Below, one piece after another: positions 25,587 through 34,239 of a DNA stretch of 64,000 nt. The stretch's first letter is position 1, and each line of letters begins with the position of its first letter. Origin of the DNA: VFKU01 sp964620045. GTDB lineage: Bacteria > Hydrogenedentota > Hydrogenedentia > Hydrogenedentales > GCA-2746185. A program made the translations under genes and the position numbers. The notes under the pieces were generated by a model that saw only the letters and a list, made by a program, of their open reading frames with translations, ran no database searches and was not told the DNA's origin. The DNA lies in contig CAZUJL010000014.1 of the NCBI GenBank assembly GCA_964620045.1, positions 1 through 64,000 of the forward strand, written 5' to 3'.

Positions 25587-27497
25587 ATGTTGAACTCTCA
25601 GATCCCCGATGGACCGCTGGCCCAAAAGTGGACCAACCACAAGAGCCACCTGAAACTCGTCAACCCTGCGAACAAGCGTAAATTTAAAATCATCGTCGTC
25701 GGCACCGGCCTCGCCGGCGGATCCGCCGCGGCCACGCTCTCCGAACTTGGCTACAACGTCCACGCGTTCTGCTTCCAGGACAGCGCCCGCCGCGCGCACA
25801 GCATCGCCGCGCAGGGCGGCATCAATGCTGCGAAGAATTACCAGAACGACGGCGACAGCGTGTGGCGTCTCTTCTACGATACGATCAAGGGGGGAGACTA
25901 CCGCGCGCGCGAAGCGAACGTGTACCGCCTTGCGGAAATCAGCACGGCAATCATCGATCACTGCGTCGCGCAGGGCGTGCCCTTCGCACGCGAATACAGC
26001 GGTCTGCTCGACAACCGCTCCTTCGGCGGCGCGCAGGTTTCGCGCACGTTCTACGCGCGCGGTCAAACCGGCCAGCAGTTGTTGCTCGGCGCGTATAGCG
26101 CGCTGATGAAGGAAACCGCCCGCGGCGGCGTCACCATGCACGCGCGGCAGGAAATGCTCGACCTTGTCGTGATCGACGGCCGCGCGCGCGGCATCATCAC
26201 GCGCAACCTGAAGACCGGCATGATCGAGCGCCACCTTGCGGACGCGGTCTGCCTCGCGAGCGGCGGCTATGGCAATGTGTTTTATCTGTCGACGAACGCC
26301 AAGAATTCGAACGTGACCGCGAACTGGCGCTGCCACAAGCGCGGCGCGTTCTTCGCGAATCCTTGTTACACGCAGATCCACCCGACCTGCATCCCGGTGC
26401 ACGGCGACTATCAGTCCAAGCTCACGCTGATGAGCGAGAGCCTGCGCAACGACGGCCGCATCTGGGTGCCGAAGCAGGCGGGGGACACGCGCCACGCGAA
26501 CGACATCCCCGAGGAAGAGCGCGACTACTACCTCGAGCGTCGTTATCCGGCCTTCGGCAATCTCGTGCCGCGCGACGTCGCGTCGCGCGCCGCGAAGGAA
26601 CGCTGCGACGCGGGTTATGGCGTCGGCTCGACGAAGATGGCGGTCTATCTCGATTTCCGTGACGCCATCAAGCGCCTCGGCCGCGACGTGGTGGAATCGC
26701 GCTACGGTAATCTTTTCGAAATGTACGACAAGATCTCTGATTCGGATCCGTACAAGGAACCGATGGCGATTTATCCCGCCGTGCATTACACGATGGGCGG
26801 GCTCTGGGTTGATTACAACCTCATGAGCAACCTGCCCGGCCTGTTCGTGCTGGGCGAGGCTAACTTCTCCGACCACGGCGCGAACCGCCTCGGCGCGAGC
26901 GCGCTGATGCAGGGCCTCGCGGACGGTTACTTCGTCATCCCGTACACGATGGGCGATTACCTCGCGGGCACGAAGCTGGAGAAGGCCACGGTCGATCATC
27001 CGGCCTTTGTCTCCGCCGAGCAGAACGTGCAGGACATGACCAAGCGCCTGCTCTCGCTCAAGGGCAAGAAGACCGTCGACGAATTCCACCGCGAACTCGG
27101 CCTGCTGATGTGGGACAAGTGCGGCATGGGCCGCACACGCGAAGGGCTCACCGAGGCCATCGGCCGCATTCAGCAAATCCGCAAGGCGTTCTGGACGGAA
27201 GCCACGATCCCCGGTTCGGCCGGCGAGCTGAACCAGGTGCTCGAGCGCGCGGGCCGCGTGGCCGACTACCTCGAATTTGCCGAGCTCATGGTGCGCGACG
27301 CGCTGCACCGCGAGGAGTCCTGCGGCGGACACTTCCGCGAGGAATACCAGACGCCGGATGGCGAGGCGCTGCGCAACGACAAGGATTTCAGTTACGCCGC
27401 CGCGTGGGAGTTTACCGGGCCCGATGCGGAGCCGAAGCTGAACAAAGAGCCGTTGATTTTCGAAGAAGTGCACCCGAGCACGAGGAGTTACAAGTGA
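25587..27497 (+). CDS. sdhA: Succinate dehydrogenase/fumarate reductase flavoprotein subunit
   Basis: The 636-residue protein begins with an FAD-binding Rossmann fold (I-I-V-V-G-T-G-L-A-G-G-S-A-A). The histidine covalently linked to FAD is His71 in R-R-A-H-S-I-A-A-Q-G-G-I-N-A. Substrate-binding elements include H-P-T-C-I-P near residue 270 and R-L-G-A-S-A-L in the C-terminal part. The length and sequence fit the short b558-associated SdhA group. It oxidises succinate to fumarate in the cytoplasm-facing part of complex II. GGGGA lies eight bases before the ATG, and the stop overlaps the sdhB start by four bases. Confidence 0.95.
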   Translation: MLNSQIPDGPLAQKWTNHKSHLKLVNPANKRKFKIIVVGTGLAGGSAAATLSELGYNVHAFCFQDSARRAHSIAAQGGINAAKNYQNDGDSVWRLFYDTIKGGDYRAREANVYRLAEISTAIIDHCVAQGVPFAREYSGLLDNRSFGGAQVSRTFYARGQTGQQLLLGAYSALMKETARGGVTMHARQEMLDLVVIDGRARGIITRNLKTGMIERHLADAVCLASGGYGNVFYLSTNAKNSNVTANWRCHKRGAFFANPCYTQIHPTCIPVHGDYQSKLTLMSESLRNDGRIWVPKQAGDTRHANDIPEEERDYYLERRYPAFGNLVPRDVASRAAKERCDAGYGVGSTKMAVYLDFRDAIKRLGRDVVESRYGNLFEMYDKISDSDPYKEPMAIYPAVHYTMGGLWVDYNLMSNLPGLFVLGEANFSDHGANRLGASALMQGLADGYFVIPYTMGDYLAGTKLEKATVDHPAFVSAEQNVQDMTKRLLSLKGKKTVDEFHRELGLLMWDKCGMGRTREGLTEAIGRIQQIRKAFWTEATIPGSAGELNQVLERAGRVADYLEFAELMVRDALHREESCGGHFREEYQTPDGEALRNDKDFSYAAAWEFTGPDAEPKLNKEPLIFEEVHPSTRSYK

Positions 27498-28261
27498 GCG
27501 CGGCCAAGACGATCAGCGTGACGCTCAAAGTGTGGCGCCAGAAAAATGCCGGCGCCCGCGGGTTCTTTCAGAAATTCGTGCTGAAGGACATCAGCATCGA
27601 AATGTCCTTCCTCGAAATGCTCGACGTCGTGAACACGGAAATCGAGCGCGAGGGCGGCGACCCGATCGCGTTTGACCACGATTGCCGCGAAGGCATCTGC
27701 GGTTCGTGCGGCGCCGTGGTGAACGGCAAGGCGCACGGGCCCGACAGCGGCACGACGCTGTGCCAGCTCCACATGCGCCGGTTCAAAGACGGCGACGTGC
27801 TCGCGATCGAGCCGTTCCGCGCCACCAGTTTCCCGGTCATCAAGGATCTGATGGTCGATCGCTCGGCGTTCGACCGCGTCGTGCAAGCCGGCGGTTACAT
27901 TTCCGCGCGCACGGGCTCCGCGCCCGAGGCGCACTCGGTGCCCGTGCCGAAGCACAACGCCGACAAAGCCTTCGACGCTGCCGCGTGCATTGGTTGCGGC
28001 GCCTGCGTGGCCGCATGCCCGAATGCGTCCGCCATGCTGTTCGTCTCCGCCAAGGTCAGTCACCTGAACCTGCTGCCGCAAGGTCAGCCGGAGAAACACA
28101 CGCGCGTGGTCAATATGGTCGAGACCATGGACCATGAAGGCTTCGGCAATTGCACGAACCACTACCTCTGCGAAGCCGCCTGCCCGAAGAACATCTCGGT
28201 CGAGAACATCGCCCGCATGAACCGGCAGTACCTCGCGGGCAGCCTGCGCAAAGAGGCTTAA
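27494..28261 (+). CDS. sdhB: Succinate dehydrogenase/fumarate reductase iron-sulfur subunit
   Basis: The GTG at 27494 overlaps the sdhA stop (GTGA) and gives 255 residues. The [2Fe-2S] site is C-R-E-G-I-C-G-S-C-G near residue 66. The C-terminal domain carries C-I-G-C-G-A-C-V-A-A-C-P near 165 and C-E-A-A-C-P-K-N-I near 225 for the 4Fe and 3Fe clusters. It passes electrons from FAD in SdhA to haem and quinone in SdhC. The operon ends with this gene; the next gene starts 80 bases downstream. Confidence 0.95.
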   Translation: MSAAKTISVTLKVWRQKNAGARGFFQKFVLKDISIEMSFLEMLDVVNTEIEREGGDPIAFDHDCREGICGSCGAVVNGKAHGPDSGTTLCQLHMRRFKDGDVLAIEPFRATSFPVIKDLMVDRSAFDRVVQAGGYISARTGSAPEAHSVPVPKHNADKAFDAAACIGCGACVAACPNASAMLFVSAKVSHLNLLPQGQPEKHTRVVNMVETMDHEGFGNCTNHYLCEAACPKNISVENIARMNRQYLAGSLRKEA

Positions 28262-28341
28262 CCCTTCGGTAGGCTCCGTGCGCGCGCCGCGCGTGCCGGA
28301 GTACACTGGCGCGGTCGCTTCATTCCACTGGAGACGGGCCG

Positions 28342-30900
28342 ATGCCGAGCGCAGCGCGACCTCGAATCTGGCTGTGGGCGTTTCTGCTTTTTATCGCCGC
28401 CGCCGTTTCGCTGTTTTTCGTTGTCCGGTCGTCCGACCCGGCACCGATCTCTGCTCCAGTCGCAACGATATCGACTACGCCGAAATCCATCGTTTCCAAT
28501 ACCGATCAGGCCGAGACGCAATCCGCGCCGGCGCTCAATTTGCAAACGCCCACCGACGAATCCGGCGTCGTCGCGGGAACAGTGTGGTGGTTTGGCACCG
28601 ACGCACCCGCGCCGGAGGTCCCCGTATTTGCCGAGGCCGTCGGAGCGCCCATACTCCAAACGATGTCCGCCGTTGATGGCACGTTTGTTTTCGATGGAGT
28701 GCTTGCGGGGATTCAATACACGTTGCGCGCCTACGGTGCGGACGGCGGGCCGTATGCCTTCGACGACCGGCAACTACAGGTCGGCGCGGATGAGTTGCTG
28801 GAGAATCAGAATCTGACGGTGTGGCCGGGGATGACGGTGCCCGGTGTCGTGTATCAAGTCGCGCCGAGCATCGATGTTGCGGGCGGTGCGGCACTCTCCG
28901 AGAGCGACGCCGAACGCTTATTCGCGGGCGTGAATCCGATTACGGAGGTGAAGCGCCCATATCCCGGCGTGCGCATTCGCCTGACGCGCCTTGAGCCATC
29001 GACGGATCCCGATTTGGCGCGCGCGGATTCTCCTGTCCAGGCAGTGCAGGCGAATTTCGATCGCGTCTCATCGGCACCCCGGCGCGAATGGGACGCCGTT
29101 ACGGACAATGCGGGACGATTTGCGATTCCAAATGTGCCGTCCGGTCGATACAGCATTGTTGCGCTTACGCCTCCGGGCGTAGTGGCCATACCTCCAGATT
29201 CGAAGCAGACGCGCAATAACTTTTTGATTTGGCCCGGCCGTCCCGGCCGTGAGTTGGAATTTTCATTTCGTGTGGACGGCCTCAGCGCCGAAGGGCGTGT
29301 CGTGGACACGCAAACGAGGCCGATCGAGGGCGCACTGGTTCGGGCGACACCGCGAGCGCACGACGAAGGCGGTACTGCGAATACGGTAGGGACAGTCGAG
29401 ACGATCACGGACGCGAACGGCCAATACAGGCTCGATGGCTTGGCTGCCGCCGACGTGAGCGCCGGACTTCAGTATGTGGTCGGTGGTGCACTTCGCCCGC
29501 AGCAAGCGTATACCGTAACCGTTGTCGCCGAAGGGTTCGCGCCGCGGCAGATGGAATTCCCCACGCTGAATGCCCCGCTGATCGAGGCCGCGCGCGCCTT
29601 GGTGCGTATCGCAGAGCGGCAGAACAGGGAAGGGTTCGACGAAAGCCAGCGGCGGAGCGCATTGCCGAAAAGCCACGGGCGCGTGATCGAACTTCCGGAT
29701 TTGGTTCTGGAAGCCTCCGCGTCAATTGAGGGGCACGTAGTCGATACGGCGGGCCGCACGATCGCGCACGCTGGGGTGTCGCCGTACTACGCATTGCGGC
29801 CACGGTACGTTCCGTTGGAGTCGTCCCCCGTAAATTTGGAGCCGTTCGAAACCGATGCGGACGGAGCATTCCGCATGCACTCGCTCGCTCCGGGTGGTTA
29901 TGAATTCAGTGTGTTCGACCCGGAGACGGGAACCATGGAGCCGCCCTTCGGCCAGCCGTTGCGCGTCCAGGCGGGGGAGAGGTTGAAAAATGCCAAGGTG
30001 GTGATCCCGGCGGCGGAAAGTCGCGGCGCGATCCGAGGCTTCGTGATCGATGCGCGAACGAAAGAGCCCGTCGAAAAGTTTGAAACGAAATTGGGGTTGC
30101 GCCAGTCGACACCGACTGAACGAAATCCCACGTGGGGGAATCGGTCTGACGAGAAAATGGAGCCGGGCCATTTTCTAATTCAGCGACTTTCACCGGGGCA
30201 AGTGGACCTGCGCGTGGAGGCAGAGGGCTATCCTGCGCATTGGTCGAATGTGGAAGTTCGCGCCGGCCACGAAACCGAAGTCACCATCGAGCTGTCGCAA
30301 GGCGCTACGGTCGAGGGCGTAGTGACCCGGGATGGTTCACCAGTGCTCGGCGCGTATGTATTGGCTCGACTGGTGGACAAAACCCTTAAGCAAGACGAGC
30401 ACGGCGGTTCATCGGACGAGCATGGCGCATACCGGATGGAGAATCTCGCGCCGGCCGAGTATCTGATCTCGGCGCGGTACGAGGTTGGTCCGAGAGTGAA
30501 CATTTGGCAACATGCCACCGTTCGCTTGAAGGCCGGGGACATTGCCCACCTGGACTTTCCTGGAATGGGAGGCGGTCGGGTCGTGGGGACACTTACGCTG
30601 CCGGAAAGTTTTGAGCGCGGCCTGGTGTACGTTGTATCTGCCGACCATTCCGGCCCGCTGTTTGTGGATGGGGATTTTGTCGCTCCGCCGTCGAGCATTA
30701 TCGCGTCCGCTCAACCGGAACGCGGCAGTTCCTATGCGATCGACGGCATCGCACCCGGAGCGTACACCGTAGTCGGCGTCGGCGTCCGGCCCAAAATCAT
30801 CCCGAACGGCACGACGACGCGAAAAGACTACGTCACCGTGGAGACGCGCGTTACGTTGAGCGAAGGAAATTCCACGCGCGTTGATCTGGAAATCCCTTAA
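28342..30900 (+). CDS. Membrane-anchored multi-domain carboxypeptidase regulatory-like (CnaB-type) protein
   Basis: The 852-residue protein has a transmembrane segment at about residues 9-28 (W-L-W-A-F-L-L-F-I-A-A-A-V-S-L-F-F-V-V) and then a long exported part built from beta-sandwich repeats. At least five copies show the pattern G-x-V-x-D-x2-G-x-P-I-x-x-A-x-V followed by D-x-x-G-x-Y/F-R/x-L/M-x-x-L-A-x-G-x-Y, for example around 325-390, 470-540, 560-610, 645-705 and 730-790. These resemble carboxypeptidase regulatory-like or CnaB domains used as rigid stalks and binding modules. The function is unknown. The start follows GGAGACGGGCCG. It ends just before a strong hairpin. Confidence 0.75.
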   Translation: MPSAARPRIWLWAFLLFIAAAVSLFFVVRSSDPAPISAPVATISTTPKSIVSNTDQAETQSAPALNLQTPTDESGVVAGTVWWFGTDAPAPEVPVFAEAVGAPILQTMSAVDGTFVFDGVLAGIQYTLRAYGADGGPYAFDDRQLQVGADELLENQNLTVWPGMTVPGVVYQVAPSIDVAGGAALSESDAERLFAGVNPITEVKRPYPGVRIRLTRLEPSTDPDLARADSPVQAVQANFDRVSSAPRREWDAVTDNAGRFAIPNVPSGRYSIVALTPPGVVAIPPDSKQTRNNFLIWPGRPGRELEFSFRVDGLSAEGRVVDTQTRPIEGALVRATPRAHDEGGTANTVGTVETITDANGQYRLDGLAAADVSAGLQYVVGGALRPQQAYTVTVVAEGFAPRQMEFPTLNAPLIEAARALVRIAERQNREGFDESQRRSALPKSHGRVIELPDLVLEASASIEGHVVDTAGRTIAHAGVSPYYALRPRYVPLESSPVNLEPFETDADGAFRMHSLAPGGYEFSVFDPETGTMEPPFGQPLRVQAGERLKNAKVVIPAAESRGAIRGFVIDARTKEPVEKFETKLGLRQSTPTERNPTWGNRSDEKMEPGHFLIQRLSPGQVDLRVEAEGYPAHWSNVEVRAGHETEVTIELSQGATVEGVVTRDGSPVLGAYVLARLVDKTLKQDEHGGSSDEHGAYRMENLAPAEYLISARYEVGPRVNIWQHATVRLKAGDIAHLDFPGMGGGRVVGTLTLPESFERGLVYVVSADHSGPLFVDGDFVAPPSSIIASAQPERGSSYAIDGIAPGAYTVVGVGVRPKIIPNGTTTRKDYVTVETRVTLSEGNSTRVDLEIP

Positions 30901-30906
30901 TGAAAA

Positions 30907-30933
30907 CCCCGCCTAAGCTGCGCTTAGGCGGGG
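30907..30933 (-). terminator. Intrinsic terminator of the kor operon
   Basis: A perfect 12-bp stem (CCCCGCCTAAGC, 30907-30918, with 30922-30933) and a three-base loop lies 21 bases beyond the korB stop. On the minus strand it is followed by TTTTCA, so it reads as an intrinsic terminator in that direction. It also lies six bases after the stop of the converging gene and may work both ways. Confidence 0.8.
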
Positions 30934-30954
30934 CACACAATAGAATGGCTTGGA

Positions 30955-32013
30955 TTACTTGTACGCCGCCATGATCTGTTCGAACACCGCGCGCGAAGGG
31001 CGGGTCTTTTCGGTCGGCAGGGTTGCGAGCGGCTCGTCCATGAGGCCGATTTCGTCCGCAAACACGTTGGCCGCTTCGGAGTAGTAAATGAGGCCCGTGT
31101 AGAAGTGGCCCGTGCGCTGCACTTCGTGCAGCAGCAACAGCGCCTTGTCCTTGTCGCGCGGGTCGTGGTCGACGTGCAGCTTCTTCAGCGTCACTTTCGA
31201 GCCGTCGTGCATGTTCACCACCAGCGTTTCGCCGGGGTTGTAGTCCACCGCGATCGGCGCGAAGTGGGGGATGAAGTCCACCTGGTGCAGCGGATCTTCA
31301 TGCTCGCGCGCGTAGGTCACGCTCTTGGTCGAGCCTTCGTGGTTGTTGAACGTTACGCACGGCGAGATGATGTCGAGCACCGCCGTGCCCTTGTGCGCGA
31401 TTGCGGCCTTGATCAGCGCGCGCACCTGCTGCGTGTCGCCCGAGAACGACCGCGCCACGAAGCTGCAGCCCATCTCCAGCGCCAGCGCGCAGATGTCCAC
31501 CGGCGGCAGGTTGTTCACATACTTGCCGCCCTTTTTCACCGAGCCGACGTCGGCCGTCGCCGAGAACTGGCCCTTGGTGAGGCCGTAGCAGCCGTTGTTT
31601 TCCACGATGTACACGATCGGCACGTTGCGCCGGACCATGTGCAGGAAGTTGCCGAGGCCGATGGATGCCGTGTCGCCGTCGCCGCTCACGCCGATGTTCA
31701 GCAGCGTGCGGTTGGCCGCGTGCGCGCCGGTCGCGATGCACGCCATGCGGCCGTGCACGGCGTTGATGCCGTGCGCGTTGTCCATGAAGTAGTTGGTCGT
31801 CTTGCTGGAGCAGCCGATGCCGCTCAGCTTCGCCACCTGGTGCGGCGCGACGCCGTAATCAAAGCACGCTTTGATGATCGAGCTCGTGATCGCGTCGTGG
31901 CCGCAGCCGCTGCACAGCGTGCTGTCGTGGCCGTTGTAGTCCGCCACCTTGAGGCCGATGCGGTTGAGCACATCCTTGCCCAGCGGCGCGGGAGTCGTTT
32001 CCGTCGTACCCAT
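30955..32013 (-). CDS. korB: 2-oxoglutarate:ferredoxin oxidoreductase subunit beta
   Basis: The 352-residue protein has the beta-subunit signature C-S-G-C-G-H near residue 35, G-I-G-C-S-S near 66, and the thiamine diphosphate motif G-D-G-D-T-A-S-I-G-L-G-N with V-E-N-N about 25 residues later. With KorA it converts 2-oxoglutarate and CoA to succinyl-CoA with reduction of ferredoxin, or the reverse in a reductive TCA cycle. Other 2-oxoacids cannot be ruled out from sequence. It starts five bases after korA. No separate ferredoxin-type delta subunit is present in the window, so this is the two-subunit type. Confidence 0.9.
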   Translation of the reverse strand: MGTTETTPAPLGKDVLNRIGLKVADYNGHDSTLCSGCGHDAITSSIIKACFDYGVAPHQVAKLSGIGCSSKTTNYFMDNAHGINAVHGRMACIATGAHAANRTLLNIGVSGDGDTASIGLGNFLHMVRRNVPIVYIVENNGCYGLTKGQFSATADVGSVKKGGKYVNNLPPVDICALALEMGCSFVARSFSGDTQQVRALIKAAIAHKGTAVLDIISPCVTFNNHEGSTKSVTYAREHEDPLHQVDFIPHFAPIAVDYNPGETLVVNMHDGSKVTLKKLHVDHDPRDKDKALLLLHEVQRTGHFYTGLIYYSEAANVFADEIGLMDEPLATLPTEKTRPSRAVFEQIMAAYK

Positions 32014-32018
32014 GTGCG

Positions 32019-33863
32019 TTACTTCCTTTCCGCGGCGCCGGTGACGCCGTCGACGATCGTCTGCGCATCGATCGGCAGACCGTTGTAGTGCAGGATGCTT
32101 TGGATTTTCGCGGCGAGCTCGGGGTATTCCACTTTCAGGATGCCCGCCATTTGCGCGTCGCGGTTCTGTTCGACGAGGTAAATCCGGTCGTACTTCGCAA
32201 TGAACTCGCGAATGCTCGCGTTCGCCGGCAGCGCGCGAATGCGCAGGTAGCTTGTCGGCGTCTCGTGTTGATGCGCGAGCACGTGCCGCGCCTCGGCCAC
32301 GGCCGGGTCGCTCGATCCGTAGGCCAGAATGCCCACGCGCGCGCCCGTGACGTGATCGACGACGGGCGCCGGCGTAAGCTGCCGCGCCGTATCAAACTTC
32401 CGCGACAGGCGGTCCATGTTCTGCTGCCAGTTCTGTGCGTTCTCGCTGTATTCCGCGTCCGGCTTGTGGCCCGTGCCGCGCGTAAAGTAGGCCGCCTTTG
32501 GATTGTCCGTGCCCGGCAGCGTGCGGTAGGGAATGCCGTCGCCGTCCACGTCGCGGTAGCGTTCAAACTTCGCGATCTTTTCCAGCGCCGCCGCATCGAG
32601 CACCTTGCCGCGCGGCACCGGCGCATCGCCCGGCGGCGTGAACGAGGGGCTGAGCCACTTGTTCATGCCGAGGTCGAGGTCGGTCATCAGGAACACAAGC
32701 GTCTGCATGTGCTCGGCGAGGTCGAGCGCCTTGATTGCGAATTCGTAGCACTCGGCCACCGAACCCGGAATGAGCAGCGGGTGTTTGCAGTCGCCGTGCG
32801 AGAGTTGATACGCCTTCGCGATGTCGCCCTGGTTCGTGCGCGTCGGCAGGCCCGTGCTCGGGCCCATGCGCTGCACGTCAACGATCACCGCGGGAATTTC
32901 CGCGAAGTAGGAGAGACCCGCCATTTCCGACATCAGCGAGATGCCGGGGCCTGAGGTCGCCGTGACGGCGCGCGCGCCCGCCCAACCCGCGCCGAGCATG
33001 AAGCCCATCGAGGCGATTTCGTCCTCCGCCTGAATCGCGGCGTAGGTCGCCTTGCCCGTCGCCGGGTCGACGCGGTACTTGTCGAAGAGGTCAATCAGGT
33101 TTTCGCACACGCTGCTGCTCGGCGTGATGGGGTACCACGAGAGCACCGTCGTGCCGCCGAAGAGCAGGCCGATTGCCGTGGCTTCGTTGCCTTCGATGAT
33201 CAGCTTGTCGGCCGTCTTGTTCGTCGCGCGCAGGCCCAGCGTCGGGTGCTTGGGCAGGTGCGCCTTCGCCCAGTCGTAGCCCGCGTCCGCCGCGGCCTTG
33301 TTCAGCGCGACGGCCGATTTCTTTCCACCGAACTGGTGCGAGATCGCCTCGGTGATGGCTTCCATGTCGATGTCGAGCAGCCACGCGAGCACGCCGGTGT
33401 AGATGACGTTGATCACGCGCTTGCGCAGCTTGTGATCCGGGCAGGCTTCCGCGACGAGTTTGTTGAACGGCACTTCGTGTATGCGCAGGTCCGTCCGCGT
33501 CACGAATTTCTTCAGCACGTCGTTGATGATCGCCATCGAACCCGGCGCGAGTTCCGCCAGGTCGGCCGCCGCCGTCGCGTCGTTCATCGCAATGAGCACG
33601 TCGCTGCGCGAGCGGCGCGCGAGCCAGCCGGCTTCGTTCGCGCGAATGGTGAACCACGTCGGCAAGCCGGCGATGTTCGACGGAAACAGGTTCTTCCCGC
33701 TGACGGGAATACCCATCTTGCAGATCGCGCGCAACAGGATCAGGTTCGAAGACTGACTGCCCGATCCGTTCTTCGTCGCGATATGGACTACGAGGTCATT
33801 GAAAAGTCGTTGGTCGTCTTCGAGGGTTTCGTGGGGGGTGGATTGCGGCAGGACAGTGGACAT
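32019..33863 (-). CDS. korA: 2-oxoglutarate:ferredoxin oxidoreductase subunit alpha (fused gamma-alpha)
   Basis: The 614-residue protein fuses the gamma domain (about residues 20-195, including G-S-G-S-Q-S-S-N near 33 and M-N-D-A-T-A-A near 94) to the alpha domain (from about 205: E-G-N-E-A-T-A-I-G-L-L-F-G-G and Y-P-I-T-P-S-S). The alpha part has A-T-S-G-P-G-I-S-L-M-S-E and V-D-V-Q-R-M-G-P-S-T-G-L-P-T-R-T, strongly conserved in 2-oxoacid:acceptor oxidoreductases. Together with KorB this forms the oxygen-sensitive alternative to the 2-oxoglutarate dehydrogenase complex encoded a few kilobases away. The 376-base region upstream holds no gene. Confidence 0.9.
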   Translation of the reverse strand: MSTVLPQSTPHETLEDDQRLFNDLVVHIATKNGSGSQSSNLILLRAICKMGIPVSGKNLFPSNIAGLPTWFTIRANEAGWLARRSRSDVLIAMNDATAAADLAELAPGSMAIINDVLKKFVTRTDLRIHEVPFNKLVAEACPDHKLRKRVINVIYTGVLAWLLDIDMEAITEAISHQFGGKKSAVALNKAAADAGYDWAKAHLPKHPTLGLRATNKTADKLIIEGNEATAIGLLFGGTTVLSWYPITPSSSVCENLIDLFDKYRVDPATGKATYAAIQAEDEIASMGFMLGAGWAGARAVTATSGPGISLMSEMAGLSYFAEIPAVIVDVQRMGPSTGLPTRTNQGDIAKAYQLSHGDCKHPLLIPGSVAECYEFAIKALDLAEHMQTLVFLMTDLDLGMNKWLSPSFTPPGDAPVPRGKVLDAAALEKIAKFERYRDVDGDGIPYRTLPGTDNPKAAYFTRGTGHKPDAEYSENAQNWQQNMDRLSRKFDTARQLTPAPVVDHVTGARVGILAYGSSDPAVAEARHVLAHQHETPTSYLRIRALPANASIREFIAKYDRIYLVEQNRDAQMAGILKVEYPELAAKIQSILHYNGLPIDAQTIVDGVTGAAERK

Positions 33864-34239
33864 TCAGTTCAGGCTCCAGGCTTCCAGGGGGACGGCGCGG
33901 GCGCCGTGTGAGGCCCGGTCCCTTTTCGGTTGGTTCACTTCGTGCACGGCGAATTCTTGCAGACCCAGCATCGCTGGGACGGTGACACCTTGTTTTAATT
34001 GGTATGGACTCTAACACGACCGGCGCGCATGCGTTTCATGCACTAACGCCAAGCAGGCCAAGGGCTTAACCTGCATTAAAACAAAGAAGATACGCTTTTG
34101 TCGGAAATGCTTCAAATTCTTGGGATTTATTGGCAAATCCGCAGAAAAAACGGCCCGCGGCGCGAAACTGCCACAGGCGCGCTAAGCCATGTTCCCGTAG
34201 GTGTTTAGCGGCCGGAAACGTGAGTCTGCAATCGCTTAC
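33864..34239. other. 376-base region without a gene, leader of korA
   Basis: No convincing coding frame or RNA gene is seen. It contains a small hairpin, CCCAGC-ATC-GCTGGG (33964-33978), in what would be the korA 5' leader, and an AT-rich stretch at about 34075-34145. The promoter of korAB on the minus strand and the 3' flank of lpdA must lie here, but I could not pick boxes with confidence. Confidence 0.4.

Noticed and set aside
25524..27473. 649-residue open frame on the minus strand opposite sdhA
   Set aside because: Antisense shadow of sdhA; no domain or ribosome site, while sdhA is certain.
33864..34239. tRNA or riboswitch in the largest gene-free region
   Set aside because: No cloverleaf, T-loop sequence or known aptamer pattern could be found by eye; only one small hairpin is evident.
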